From Vibrio chagasii (GTDB lineage: Bacteria > Pseudomonadota > Gammaproteobacteria > Enterobacterales > Vibrionaceae): a DNA stretch of 64,000 nucleotides. The notes under the pieces are model-generated. The model did no database searches. It was not told where the DNA came from and saw only the letters and a program-made list of their open reading frames with translations. Shown one piece after another: positions 44,669 to 53,328 of the stretch. The DNA is taken from assembly GCF_024347355.1 (NCBI RefSeq), contig NZ_AP025466.1, positions 1,240,001 to 1,304,000 on the forward strand. The letters run 5' to 3'. The translations under genes and the position numbers were made by a program. Each line of letters starts with the position of its first letter. The stretch's first letter is position 1.

Positions 44669-45136
44669 CTAGATATCCGATGTGGTTTTTGGGGATTGCT
44701 CCTGCGAAGTAGCATTGAGCTTGTCGCTACTGTCATCTCCATTTAGAGCTTGAGAATAAATAACCTTTGTCCTTTTCTTCTTACTGGGCACTGCTATGTA
44801 TAGGCTTAAAAGGATACAAGCAAACGCAAACAGCTGGCTATAGTTCTCACCATGAAGCATTGCCCAGTTTAGATATTCTGTCCCATCTAGCAAATCAGAG
44901 AAAGCGACAACACTGGCGGCCAACCAGACGAATAGTACAAATCTGCCATACCAGATTAAAGGCATGGATAGAATATTCCACCAACGCTCACTAGTTTGAC
45001 GTGTGTAGAAGATATACCGCCGTAAAAGAACGAGAGCTAAGACGGTGAACACAGCCTCGAGAGTTGATATGTCGGACAAGCCCTCTTGGTGTTCGAAAAT
45101 ATTACTAAGCTCCAACCATAAGGATGTCAGTGCCAT
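44669..45136 (-). CDS. Membrane protein of unknown function
   Basis: 155 residues. Three likely membrane helices (about 25-42, 58-82 and 97-118) and a hydrophilic C-terminal tail rich in Ser, Asp and Lys (VPSKKKRTKVIYSQALNGDDSSDKL). First gene of a three-gene minus-strand unit with the Rap1a/Tai-like and truncated genes; spacing is one base. No family recognised. Confidence 0.65.
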   Translation of the reverse strand: MALTSLWLELSNIFEHQEGLSDISTLEAVFTVLALVLLRRYIFYTRQTSERWWNILSMPLIWYGRFVLFVWLAASVVAFSDLLDGTEYLNWAMLHGENYSQLFAFACILLSLYIAVPSKKKRTKVIYSQALNGDDSSDKLNATSQEQSPKTTSDI

Positions 45137-45154
45137 GATCCGCCCCAGCAGTTT

Positions 45155-45169
45155 TGGACACCAAGTTAA
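45155..45169. repeat. Direct repeat flanking a 1-kb accessory segment
   Basis: TGGACACCAAGTTAA at 45155-45169 recurs as TGGACACTAAGTTAA at 46195-46209 (one mismatch). The left copy is preceded by CCGCCCCAGCAGTTT, reminiscent of ends of IS3-family elements. The right copy marks the point where the recombinase gene homology stops. Confidence 0.5.
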
Positions 45170-45213
45170 GTGAATACAGGCTTTGTTGCTTAATTTAGAA
45201 AGAAGGTATGTCT

Positions 45214-45471
45214 ATGGCAGAGCTGATTAATCTAGACAACGCTTTGCTTACCATGCTTTTAAGACCTGCTTTTGGTGGCTATGACGAGCATGGTAATGAA
45301 AAGTCGGTGGATGTGTATTTGTTAAAGCTCCTATTGCAAGATGGACGCGTTTACATTCACCCATGTATGGGTGAGAAAAAGCAGATAAAAGCTCTTGAGC
45401 TTAAAATGAGGGCTAAAGGCCAAATCAATTTAGATTATTGGCAACAGGCTAGAGAAGCACAGAATTACTAA
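45214..45471 (+). CDS. Small cytoplasmic protein, unknown function
   Basis: 85 residues from the ATG at 45214 (GAAGG 7 bases upstream); an ATG two codons earlier is too close to that site. No signal or membrane segment. It has an N-terminal helix (ELINLDNALLTMLLRPAFGGY), a beta part (VDVYLLKLLLQDGRVYIHPCMG) and a basic C-terminal helix. Family unknown. It is followed 19 bp later by a second small gene, probably in one transcript. Confidence 0.6.
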   Translation: MAELINLDNALLTMLLRPAFGGYDEHGNEKSVDVYLLKLLLQDGRVYIHPCMGEKKQIKALELKMRAKGQINLDYWQQAREAQNY

Positions 45472-45490
45472 CTAGGGGAACAGATTTCGT

Positions 45491-45736
45491 ATGAAAGCAT
45501 TCAAAAAAGCAGTACACGCAGTTAGGGAAACTGATGAGGTTATGGGCGGTTGGGTAGTTAGCCTTTATTACTATTTATTTGGGAAACCAAACGGCAAATC
45601 TAACAATGCTAATCACGTAAACGAAGCAGCACATATAGAGCAAAATAGAAATCTAGGACTAGGCGAGGCTGGCTATCAGCAGCAAGTGATCGACAACACC
45701 ACATCCGCACAGTTAAGAAAACATAATGGCAACTAA
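45491..45736 (+). CDS. Small protein of unknown function
   Basis: 81 residues. The N-terminal half is helical and amphipathic (KAFKKAVHAVRETDEVMGGWVVSLYYYLFG); the rest is Asn/Gln-rich and probably unstructured (GKSNNANHVNEAAHIEQNRNLG). AGGGGA ribosome site 11 bases before the ATG. Family unknown; a perfect palindrome begins 36 bp after its stop. Confidence 0.5.
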   Translation: MKAFKKAVHAVRETDEVMGGWVVSLYYYLFGKPNGKSNNANHVNEAAHIEQNRNLGLGEAGYQQQVIDNTTSAQLRKHNGN

Positions 45737-45771
45737 GGGAATTTGTAACTAATTTTACTAACCCTCCCCTC

Positions 45772-45793
45772 CAAATTTTGCATGCAAAATTTG
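45772..45793. repeat. 22-bp perfect palindrome
   Basis: Two 11-base arms (CAAATTTTGCA / TGCAAAATTTG) with no spacer. It lies between a small gene and the broken recombinase gene. It could be a recombination or partition site, an operator, or a cruciform terminator; the lack of a T tract argues against the last. Confidence 0.6.
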
Positions 45794-45851
45794 ATAGATA
45801 CCACCGCTGACGAATTACAATACATACTGTTTAGTGACAAGCAATGCATAC

Positions 45852-46201
45852 CTACTCACCTTCACGCTGAGCATTCATCTTCTTAACGACACGTACAACT
45901 GTTCTCGCTGAGACGCCTATCATTTTGGCTGTCTCATTAATGCTCATCTGGTTACCCACTCTAAGCTTGTAGATTTTTTCATGCAGCTCTAAATCTGGCT
46001 TTCTTCCTTGATACTTCCCTCTTTCTTAGCCTTCTCGATACCTTGTTTTTGGCGTCGGCGTCTGTCTTCATAATCCTTTCGAGAAATTGCAGCCAACATG
46101 TCCATCATCATGTTATTGATGGCTTTGATCATTGAGTGCGTGAACTCATTAGAAATTTCTGGGGCCAGTGCAATATGAACAGCACGACCAATACTGGACA
46201 C
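45852..46201 (-). pseudogene. Serine recombinase (resolvase/invertase) remnant
   Basis: The N-terminal catalytic half is missing. The remaining frame reads IGRAVHIALAPEISNEFTH, then MMMDMLAAISRKDYEDRRRRQKQGIEKAKKEG. At about 46018-46024 one base is missing; in the shifted frame the protein continues GKYQGRKPDLELHEKIYKL and the C-terminal helix-turn-helix MSINETAKMIGVSARTVVRVVKK, with a stop at 45852. So the gene is both truncated and frameshifted. Its left break coincides with the TGGACAC repeat at 46195. Confidence 0.88.
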
Positions 46202-46209
46202 TAAGTTAA

Positions 46210-46687
46210 ACGACTTTACATACCTTTATTCATAATAACCAATTTAGCAAAGCCACGAGCAAATTTGTGTTCAAAAGTGAGTCTCAAATCCAAGTGCTCC
46301 TATGTGATCACCAAGCGACTTTGCCATAAAACTTCGTTCAGTGATGAATAACAGTTAATTGAGATGTCTACAACAAGCCCCCAATACAGCCACTTTCTAT
46401 TCTTTGTCCATATCATAAACGTTCTTTATCAGAGACAGATATTTGCTGAGTAAAACAGCTATTAGATCGGAGCTAAGACTAAAAAATCACTACGCTAGGT
46501 TGGCGATACTTATACTGTGTTTAAGGCATCGAGTAAGTCATGCCAAAAACTCAGTCCGCTGTCTAATGACTCCTCAGTTTAGGGCGTTCAGTTTTACGTG
46601 CGAATTACGCAGCAAAGCCATTCTGTACACTAAAAATGATCAGAAATTGTATCTTACTTAACAGCCGCTGAATGACTACTATTAGCT
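46210..46687. other. Non-coding stretch at the edge of the accessory region
   Basis: Nothing supportable seen. A 72-codon frame at 46443-46661 has no ribosome site and no coding character. A T-rich patch precedes the DUF711 gene. Confidence 0.4.
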
Positions 46688-47971
46688 TTGATTAATGAAA
46701 AAATAAATGAAACCGCTAGTCAATTAAGGTTGTTGTGTATGGAATTCAAAAACAAAGAACTGTGTAAAATAAGAACTATTACTACTTTTTTGTCATTAAC
46801 AAATGATAAAAAAACTTGGAGAAGTCAAATACAAAAAGCTGCTGATTTTTTTAATAATTTATCTGAAAAATTTATTAGTCAGGGCTATATAGTTCAATCT
46901 ATTCGTATTGTCACCAATCCGTTTGGTGAATACTTAAATACTTTAAATATAGAAAGTGCTAAAGCTGATTTAACTCTACTAAGTAAATTGATTAATAGCC
47001 ATAATAAAAGCGGATTACGTATTAGATTTGCTATCGGTGAAGTTAAAACTAAACATGAGCTTAGCCTTCTTCCTGAATTAATACGTGACTTCGGAGATTT
47101 GTGTAATGCTTGCGTTAATGTATCACCTGATGAGTTTGGTATTCTTGATAATGAGATGATTGACTTAGCAGCAACAACCGTAAAAAGAATTAGTGTATTA
47201 ACTAGCCATGGTGAAGGTAACTTTAATTTTACAGTTAATTTTAACTGTAAACCATTTATCCCATATTTTCCTGCAAGCTACCACCGTTCAGAGCTTGAGG
47301 ATAGCTTTGTGATTGGTTTGGAAACACCAGATCTTTTAGTGCAAGTATTAAAAGATATAAATGAAAATTATAATATTAAAAACCATAACGAAGCATTCAA
47401 AATATATTTTGACACAATGAAAACTGCTTTGCATTATCATATCGAGGAAATTAACCAACTTATTTTAGATTCAACGACAACAGATAGCTTCAATTTTGCA
47501 GGTTTTGATAGTTCTGCTGCACCGTCTAAAAGTTGCGCAAGTATGGTGGAAGTATATAAAGAATTAGGCGTTAAAAACTTTGGGGCCGCTGGTACAGTTG
47601 AGGTCTCTTCATTGTTAACTCGCGTATTTAAGTCAATGACTCACGTTAATCTAGTTGGATTTTCAGGCTTAATGCTCGCATTGACAGAGGATACAGGGCT
47701 TGCTGAGAGAACCATGACTAGTGATTTTGATATTCTGACCTTACTTACTAATAGTGCCGTCTGTGGTATCGGTTTAGACACAGTACCGATTCCAGGTAAC
47801 ACATCAATAGATAAAATTTCAGCGTTAATGCGCGATACAGGGACAATGGCCTATAGGTTGAATAAACCATTAACTGTGCGTTTGTTTCCTATTCCAAATT
47901 TAGTAGCAGGTGATGTTACTCAGTTTGAAAGCGACGATTTGTGTAACTCTGCCGTACTCAGTGTGGATTAA
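46688..47971 (+). CDS. DUF711 (UPF0210) family protein
   Basis: 427 residues if TTG at 46688 is the start; the first ATG (46739) would remove residues that align with the family, and a stop lies at 46673, so the start must be in this stretch. It has KIRTITTFLSL, QGYIVQSIRIVTNPFGEYL, the glycine-rich FAGFDSSAAPS, GFSGLMLALTEDTGLAERT and NSAVCGIGLDTVPIPGNTSIDKISALMRDTGTMAYRLNKPLTVRLFPIP, all DUF711 blocks. The fold resembles glycyl-radical-enzyme-related barrels; activity unknown. Markedly AT-rich, without neighbours on its strand. Confidence 0.85.
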   Translation: MINEKINETASQLRLLCMEFKNKELCKIRTITTFLSLTNDKKTWRSQIQKAADFFNNLSEKFISQGYIVQSIRIVTNPFGEYLNTLNIESAKADLTLLSKLINSHNKSGLRIRFAIGEVKTKHELSLLPELIRDFGDLCNACVNVSPDEFGILDNEMIDLAATTVKRISVLTSHGEGNFNFTVNFNCKPFIPYFPASYHRSELEDSFVIGLETPDLLVQVLKDINENYNIKNHNEAFKIYFDTMKTALHYHIEEINQLILDSTTTDSFNFAGFDSSAAPSKSCASMVEVYKELGVKNFGAAGTVEVSSLLTRVFKSMTHVNLVGFSGLMLALTEDTGLAERTMTSDFDILTLLTNSAVCGIGLDTVPIPGNTSIDKISALMRDTGTMAYRLNKPLTVRLFPIPNLVAGDVTQFESDDLCNSAVLSVD

Positions 47972-48124
47972 AGCGTAAGTAAAATTACTCACTCATAAAA
48001 TGCCTGATATGTTACAGTGGGGCTTATCTCTTTCTCTACATAAACAAAAAATAAAAGATTATTGAGTAAGATTTTTAAGATACATACCCTAATGCAAAAA
48101 CAAGCTAGCTGAACGCTAATCGTG

Positions 48125-48153
48125 AAAACCAGAGCATGAGCTCTGGTTTTTTT
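48125..48153 (+). terminator. Rho-independent terminator of the DUF711 gene
   Basis: AAAACCAGAGC, loop ATGA, GCTCTGGTTTT, then TTT. Confidence 0.9.
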
Positions 48154-48225
48154 AGAAGCGATGTACTTATATTCTTCGTTATATTGTCGCCATTTAATGT
48201 TCTATTCTAATTAATGTTTTAAAGC

Positions 48226-50058
48226 CTAATTCTCGGAACCGATAAAGCCACCAGTCTGGTGATTCCACAACTGCGCATAGATACCATTTTGGTTAATCAG
48301 ATCTTGGTGCGTGCCTTCTTCAACGATATTACCTTCATCTAAAACGATCAGGCGATCCATTGCTGCGATGGTGGATAGGCGGTGCGCAATTGCGATAACC
48401 GTCTTACCTTCCATTAACTCAATTAAGCTCTCTTGGATAGCAGCCTCTACCTCTGAATCTAGAGCTGAAGTCGCTTCATCAAGAACCAACAGTGGTGCAT
48501 TTTTCAGAAGTACACGTGAAATTGCTACACGTTGGCGTTGACCACCAGAAAGCTTAACACCACGCTCGCCCACTTGAGCATCGTAACCAATGTTACCAAA
48601 CGGGTCGGTTAGGGTTTCAATAAACTCATTCGCGTGCGCTTGCTTGGTTGCGGCATACACCTCTTCATCCGTCGCTTCCGGACGACCGTAAAGAATGTTG
48701 TCTTTGATCGAACGGTGAAGCAGTGAAGTGTCTTGTGTCACCATACCAATATTGCTGCGCAGTGAGTCTTGAGTAACGCTTGAGATCTCTTGATCATCAA
48801 TCAGGATACGACCGCTTTCGACATCATGAAAACGCAGTAACAAGTTAACCAACGTCGATTTACCTGCGCCAGAACGTCCAACTAGACCTACCTTTTCACC
48901 TGGTTTGATGTTCAGGTTTAGCTTATTGATAACGCCTTTGTTTTCACCGTAGTTGAAGCTCACGTTTTCAAAGTTGATGCCGCCTTGTGGAACCTTAAGT
49001 GGCTGCGCGTCTTTCTTGTCTTCGATAGCGATAGGCTTCGACATGGTCTTAATGCCATCAATCACGGTACCTAGGTTTTCAAACAGGCCACCGATCTCCC
49101 ACATGATCCATTTCGACATGCCGTTAATACGTAGAGCCAAACTCACCGCAATCGCAATGGCACCCACAGTGATTGCGCTATCGAGCCATAGGTAGATAGA
49201 GATACCTGCGATACTGAATACCAGTAAGTAGTTAGCGAATTCAACACAGATGTTGAAGCCAGTAACAAGGCGCATTTGGCGATACACGGTATCTAGGAAA
49301 CCTTCCATGCCTTCTTCAGCGTATTCCGTTTCACGTTTGCTGTGTGAAAACAGTTTTACTGTCGCGATGTTGGTATAGCTATCAACAATTCGACCTGTCA
49401 TGAGTGAACGAGCATCCGCCTGTTCCGATGACACATCTTTAAGTTTCGGGACGAAGTAAAGCTGAATACCGATGTAGACGAACAACCAGATCAACATTGG
49501 AGCCATCAAGCGCCAATCCGACTCGGCCAGCATGAACAGCATCGCGGTGAAGTAAACCGTTACGTAGACAAACACATCAACCATTTTGGTCACGGTTTCA
49601 CGCACCGCGAGCGATGTTTGCATTACTTTGGTGGCGACACGTCCGGCAAAGTCATCTTGGTAGAAGGATAAGCTTTGCTTTAAAAGGTAGCGGTGCGCCA
49701 ACCAGCGAATCGACATCGGATAGTTGCCAAGTAAGGTTTGATGAAGCAACAGTGAGTAGACACTGATTAAGATTGGCATTACGACCAACAGCAGCACTCC
49801 AAGGCCCACAAGAGTGGACTTGTTGTCAGCTAAGAAGGTTTCCGGGTTACTTGTTGATAGCCAGTCAACCAATTGTCCCATGTAACCAAATAACGCCACT
49901 TCGATGATCGCAATCGTCATGCTCATGATACCGAGCAAGATGAGTGGCTTTTCAAAGCCTCGCGTGTAGTGGCGGCAAAATGCCAGTATTCCAGCAGGAG
50001 GTTGTATCGGCTCTCCCTTTGGAAAGGCTTCAGTAAAGCCTTCAAACTTTTTGTACAT
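48226..50058 (-). CDS. ABC transporter, fused membrane and ATPase domains
   Basis: 610 residues from the ATG at 50058 (AAGGG ribosome site); a 24-codon longer frame lacks one. The N-terminal half is a six-helix ABC exporter domain (about 40-330), the C-terminal half the ATPase: Walker A GRSGAGKST, signature LSGGQRQR, Walker B LLVLDEATSALD, switch His in AIAHRL. Half-transporter of the MsbA/multidrug type that works as a homodimer; substrate unknown. Single gene. Confidence 0.93.
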   Translation of the reverse strand: MYKKFEGFTEAFPKGEPIQPPAGILAFCRHYTRGFEKPLILLGIMSMTIAIIEVALFGYMGQLVDWLSTSNPETFLADNKSTLVGLGVLLLVVMPILISVYSLLLHQTLLGNYPMSIRWLAHRYLLKQSLSFYQDDFAGRVATKVMQTSLAVRETVTKMVDVFVYVTVYFTAMLFMLAESDWRLMAPMLIWLFVYIGIQLYFVPKLKDVSSEQADARSLMTGRIVDSYTNIATVKLFSHSKRETEYAEEGMEGFLDTVYRQMRLVTGFNICVEFANYLLVFSIAGISIYLWLDSAITVGAIAIAVSLALRINGMSKWIMWEIGGLFENLGTVIDGIKTMSKPIAIEDKKDAQPLKVPQGGINFENVSFNYGENKGVINKLNLNIKPGEKVGLVGRSGAGKSTLVNLLLRFHDVESGRILIDDQEISSVTQDSLRSNIGMVTQDTSLLHRSIKDNILYGRPEATDEEVYAATKQAHANEFIETLTDPFGNIGYDAQVGERGVKLSGGQRQRVAISRVLLKNAPLLVLDEATSALDSEVEAAIQESLIELMEGKTVIAIAHRLSTIAAMDRLIVLDEGNIVEEGTHQDLINQNGIYAQLWNHQTGGFIGSEN

Positions 50059-50648
50059 AGATTTCCCTTTATAAACTCGTGTCTCTATATGCAGCGGCAT
50101 CGTCGTGCAGCTTTGTTTTGATAGTCTCAATTTAAAATTTTCACAGTCTTAGTTTGAAATTTTATGAGCGCCCATACGCTCTTATAAGCATTAAATCATT
50201 CGATGGAGTTTGGTTTTCACTCTGGCTTAAATGCTTGGCTCTAGAGCTTGGTTTAACACCGTGTTTTAGTTATCGCGAAAGGTCCAAAACGTATTGTGTA
50301 TGACGCTTATTTTAGATTGGATCAGATAGGGAGAGTTAAGCTTATTTCAAACGTAATTGATTGTTATGCAACGGTGATAATCCTAACGCTAAATGGATTA
50401 AATTGTAACCTAAACTAGCGGTAACACAGAAAAGAGCGCTCGGATATTTATTCAGCAAATTCTCTAATTGATATGCAAACTGTTGGTTCTTTCTGGTGTG
50501 CCGTTATCTTGCAGTAAAAATTATGGTTTAAACTGGGTTTGGCAGTAAATGTTTTGGATAAATATTCAAATCATTATTCTTTTCAGTGAATCTTGCCGTA
50601 ACAACTTGTTTACAATTCTTAGGTAAATAAAAGATAGAGACGGTTGAA
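50059..50648. other. Long divergent promoter region
   Basis: 590 bp between the ABC transporter start and the CtlX-type gene. AT-rich with no coding frame that can be supported. Several T-rich and A-rich runs but no recognised RNA or operator. Confidence 0.45.
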
Positions 50649-51623
50649 ATGTTAAACCTACACAAAAAATCACTTCACATTACCAATGTTCAAAACGCCA
50701 ATTGCGTTGTTATGGTGCCGCCAAAAGAGTTTCGATTTAACGAAGAAACTGCACGTGATAACGAGTTTCAAAACAGAGTTAACCTCACTGAAGCTGAGGT
50801 GAAGTTAGAAACTATGTCTGAATTCAAGACGATGGTGGCTTCATTACGTAAAGAGGGTGTGCAAGTTGTAGAGTTTGATTATCCAGAGCTTGGTGTGGAA
50901 ACGCCAGATGCGGTGTTCCCAAACAATTGGTTCAGCACCTGTAGCGATGGCAGCTTATTCACCTTCCCAATGGCCTGTGAAAACCGTCAGAATGAAGTGA
51001 AACCAAATGCGCTTATTGAAGCATTAGAGGCGTCAGGTCGCGTTGTTAACCACACTGATTCGCTAGAGTCTTATATCGCGCAAGGTTCTTATCTTGAGAG
51101 CACGGGTGTGATGGTGATTGATCACATCAACAAGACCATCTATGCCGCGCTTTCTCAACGTTGTGACCGTGAAGTGTTAGAGGATTACGCTAAGCGTATT
51201 GGTTATTCACGCGTGGTCTCGTTCCAAACGGCATTGCCATCTGGCCAGCCGATCTATCATACCAATGTAATGATGGCGATTGGTGATAACTTCTGTGTAA
51301 TCTGTGATGAAGTGATTCCAGAGTTTGAGCGCCGTTTTGTAGTCAAGTCACTCGCGAAGGACAAGCAGGTTATCTCGATCTCAATCGATCAGATGAACCG
51401 TTTCTGTGGCAATATTCTGCAGCTTGAAACTGTGAATGGCGACAAAGTGATCGCGATGTCTCAATCGGCTTACGATGCGTTCTCTCCAGCTCAACTTGCC
51501 CAGCTATCGACTCATGGAAAGTTGCTACCATTCGACGTAAAAACCATTGAAGACATTGGTGGCGGTTCAGTACGTTGTATGCTTGGTGAAGTGTTCCTAC
51601 CAACACGAGTGAAGCGTCTGTAG
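50649..51623 (+). CDS. CtlX-type arginine deiminase-related hydrolase
   Basis: 324 residues. Guanidino-group-modifying fold: NCVVMVPPKEFRFNEETARDNEFQN, the Asp-containing DAVFPNNWFST, STGVMVIDHINKTIYAALSQRCD, YHTNVMMAIG with the catalytic His, and GGGSVRCMLGEVFLP with the catalytic Cys near the end. It matches the citrulline-utilization hydrolase (CtlX) group within amidinotransferase-like proteins; citrulline or ornithine-type substrate is inferred only. Single gene with terminator. Confidence 0.87.
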   Translation: MLNLHKKSLHITNVQNANCVVMVPPKEFRFNEETARDNEFQNRVNLTEAEVKLETMSEFKTMVASLRKEGVQVVEFDYPELGVETPDAVFPNNWFSTCSDGSLFTFPMACENRQNEVKPNALIEALEASGRVVNHTDSLESYIAQGSYLESTGVMVIDHINKTIYAALSQRCDREVLEDYAKRIGYSRVVSFQTALPSGQPIYHTNVMMAIGDNFCVICDEVIPEFERRFVVKSLAKDKQVISISIDQMNRFCGNILQLETVNGDKVIAMSQSAYDAFSPAQLAQLSTHGKLLPFDVKTIEDIGGGSVRCMLGEVFLPTRVKRL

Positions 51624-51656
51624 CGAACGATGCATATTGAGCTCTAAGCCTTTGCA

Positions 51657-51685
51657 TACCACTCTTGTAATAGAGTGGTATTTTT
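51657..51685 (+). terminator. Rho-independent terminator of the CtlX-type gene
   Basis: TACCACTCT/AGAGTGGTA, loop TGTAAT, then TTTTT. Confidence 0.9.
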
Positions 51686-51724
51686 GTATTTAACGAACTT
51701 CGTGAAACAGGCGCGGGAGAAGGG

Positions 51725-52357
51725 CTAGGGAGCCCTCTTGAAAGCTCTGTGTTCGATAAATTGAGTAGAGAGCGTGACTACTTCCTTAGAGTACACCAGC
51801 GCGGTGTGATTGAGCTTGAGTGCGCAGGTGTCTGTTGCGCCTCGCAGGTTAGCGTCTTCAAGCGTCACTGTGCCATCTCCTAGGTTTCTGCCCAACACAA
51901 TGCGTCCTACACCTGCGTCGTAGGTGCCAGTAATCACGCCAATCGGCACATCAATATCGTAGTCGCCTAAGCCATCACTTAAGATCATCTTGCTCGAACC
52001 GAATATAAAACCTAATCCATGATTCGACAGGGTTTTCGCGATAGTCGCACCATTGTGTGGTGTGCCCGCTGTAATGATGCAGGTGTCAGTGAAGTGTGGT
52101 TGGTAGAATTTGAAGTAATGACGAATCAGTAAGCCACCGAGTGAGTGACCAAAGAAATAGACCTTATCGTGCTCATCAAAGCGTGACTTTACGAAGCGAT
52201 TTAGGCGTTTTGCTGCGGATGGGAATCGCAGTGAGTTGTAGGCAAACTTATGGGTAGTAAAGCCACGTTTCTTAAAATTTCTATCTAGATATTGCATGAT
52301 CAACGCAGGCATATACAGACCATGAATTAAAACTATGTGTTTGTTTTTATTATTCAT
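51725..52357 (-). CDS. Alpha/beta hydrolase, lipase-like
   Basis: 210 residues. IVLIHGLYMPALIMQYLDRNFKKRGF as the oxyanion strand, nucleophile motif FGHSLGGLLIRHYF (Ser catalytic), and a late TAGTPHNGATIAKTL. Similar to PGAP1/EstA-like bacterial lipases; no signal peptide, so cytoplasmic. Substrate unknown. Single gene convergent with the CtlX-type gene. Confidence 0.85.
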   Translation of the reverse strand: MNNKNKHIVLIHGLYMPALIMQYLDRNFKKRGFTTHKFAYNSLRFPSAAKRLNRFVKSRFDEHDKVYFFGHSLGGLLIRHYFKFYQPHFTDTCIITAGTPHNGATIAKTLSNHGLGFIFGSSKMILSDGLGDYDIDVPIGVITGTYDAGVGRIVLGRNLGDGTVTLEDANLRGATDTCALKLNHTALVYSKEVVTLSTQFIEHRAFKRAP

Positions 52358-52469
52358 TATTGCCCTCCGTCTGATGGTGTTTTCAGTATATGGAGTCGCA
52401 ATCCTAAACTCAACAAAACTTGCTACGAATGGGACACGATAGACAGAGATCTAGTGTGTGGGCAGCCCG

Positions 52470-53309
52470 TTACTCTGACCTGACACCGCCATATACATCT
52501 ATGGTTAATCCACCTTCTTTGACATAGGTATTTGGTGTGAAGCCAATGGTCTTTTTTAAGTAACGAATCAGGTGTGGTTGGTCGCTAAATCCAAATTGAA
52601 AAGCGACGTCTAGCCAATCTATGTCATTCAACTCTTTCTTATAAAGATATTCGAGCATTGCTTCGAGTTTGTTCATGGATTGGCATTGCTTTAACGTTAG
52701 GCCTGTCACTTTGTTAAAGCTTCGTTCGAGTGTTCTTTGAGAACAAAATAGCGTGTCACCAAGTTCAGCTATGGGCGTCGAACCTATCACACTCAGTACT
52801 TTACGAGTGAGCTCGCTATGTCTATCGGTTCTAGCGGCGGATAACCAAGGTAGCAGTAAGTCATCCAACTGCTGGCAACAAGCTTCAAAGTCGCTTTGAG
52901 CAAGCTTAATCAGTGATGTTACATCGGCATCAGAATTGTTGAGTAGAACTGCAAGGTCGATGGTGTTAGCGCGATCTAAGCTTTGATGGGGGTAATCAGG
53001 GATTGTGAGCGAGTATAAAGCGCCGACGTGGAACTTGATGCCCAAGTGAATAAACGGCTTCGAGTGATCCAGTTCTATCGCCTTATGATGGGGCAATAAT
53101 AGGTGGCTGCCAACTCCTTGTTGGACTTGTTGATTTATTGTGTAGTGATACGCTTGGTCGCTGGGTGACAGAATCAAATGTGCTGAAGGGGAAGGGGGGA
53201 GTATCGGAAATTGATGAGTTTGAGCGTCGGGCGTTTTCTCGATTAGCCAATAACAATCAATGTATTGAGCAACAGCTGAGGGTTTAGGAGACTGTAACCA
53301 ATAGCTCAT
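52470..53309 (-). CDS. AraC family regulator
   Basis: 279 residues. Ligand domain of the DUF6597-like type at the N-terminus (YIDCYWLIEK; FPILPPSPSAHLILS; IHLGIKFHVGALYSL). C-terminal helix-turn-helix pair: IAELGDTLFCSQRTLERSFNKVTGLTLKQCQSMNKLEAML and DWLDVAFQFGFSDQPHLIRYLKKTIGFTPNTYV. Target unknown. An IS5-family element sits 20 bp upstream of its ATG and has replaced its natural upstream region. Confidence 0.9.
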   Translation of the reverse strand: MSYWLQSPKPSAVAQYIDCYWLIEKTPDAQTHQFPILPPSPSAHLILSPSDQAYHYTINQQVQQGVGSHLLLPHHKAIELDHSKPFIHLGIKFHVGALYSLTIPDYPHQSLDRANTIDLAVLLNNSDADVTSLIKLAQSDFEACCQQLDDLLLPWLSAARTDRHSELTRKVLSVIGSTPIAELGDTLFCSQRTLERSFNKVTGLTLKQCQSMNKLEAMLEYLYKKELNDIDWLDVAFQFGFSDQPHLIRYLKKTIGFTPNTYVKEGGLTIDVYGGVRSE

Positions 53310-53328
53310 TCTAATTTCAACCTCTAAT

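Noticed and set aside
46443..46661. 72-codon frame before the DUF711 gene
   Set aside because: No start signal, no recognisable features, biased towards basic residues as in non-coding AT-rich DNA.
45740..46690. Integron attC sites or a gene cassette array
   Set aside because: No pair of conserved attC core sites or imperfect palindromes of the right size; no integrase seen.
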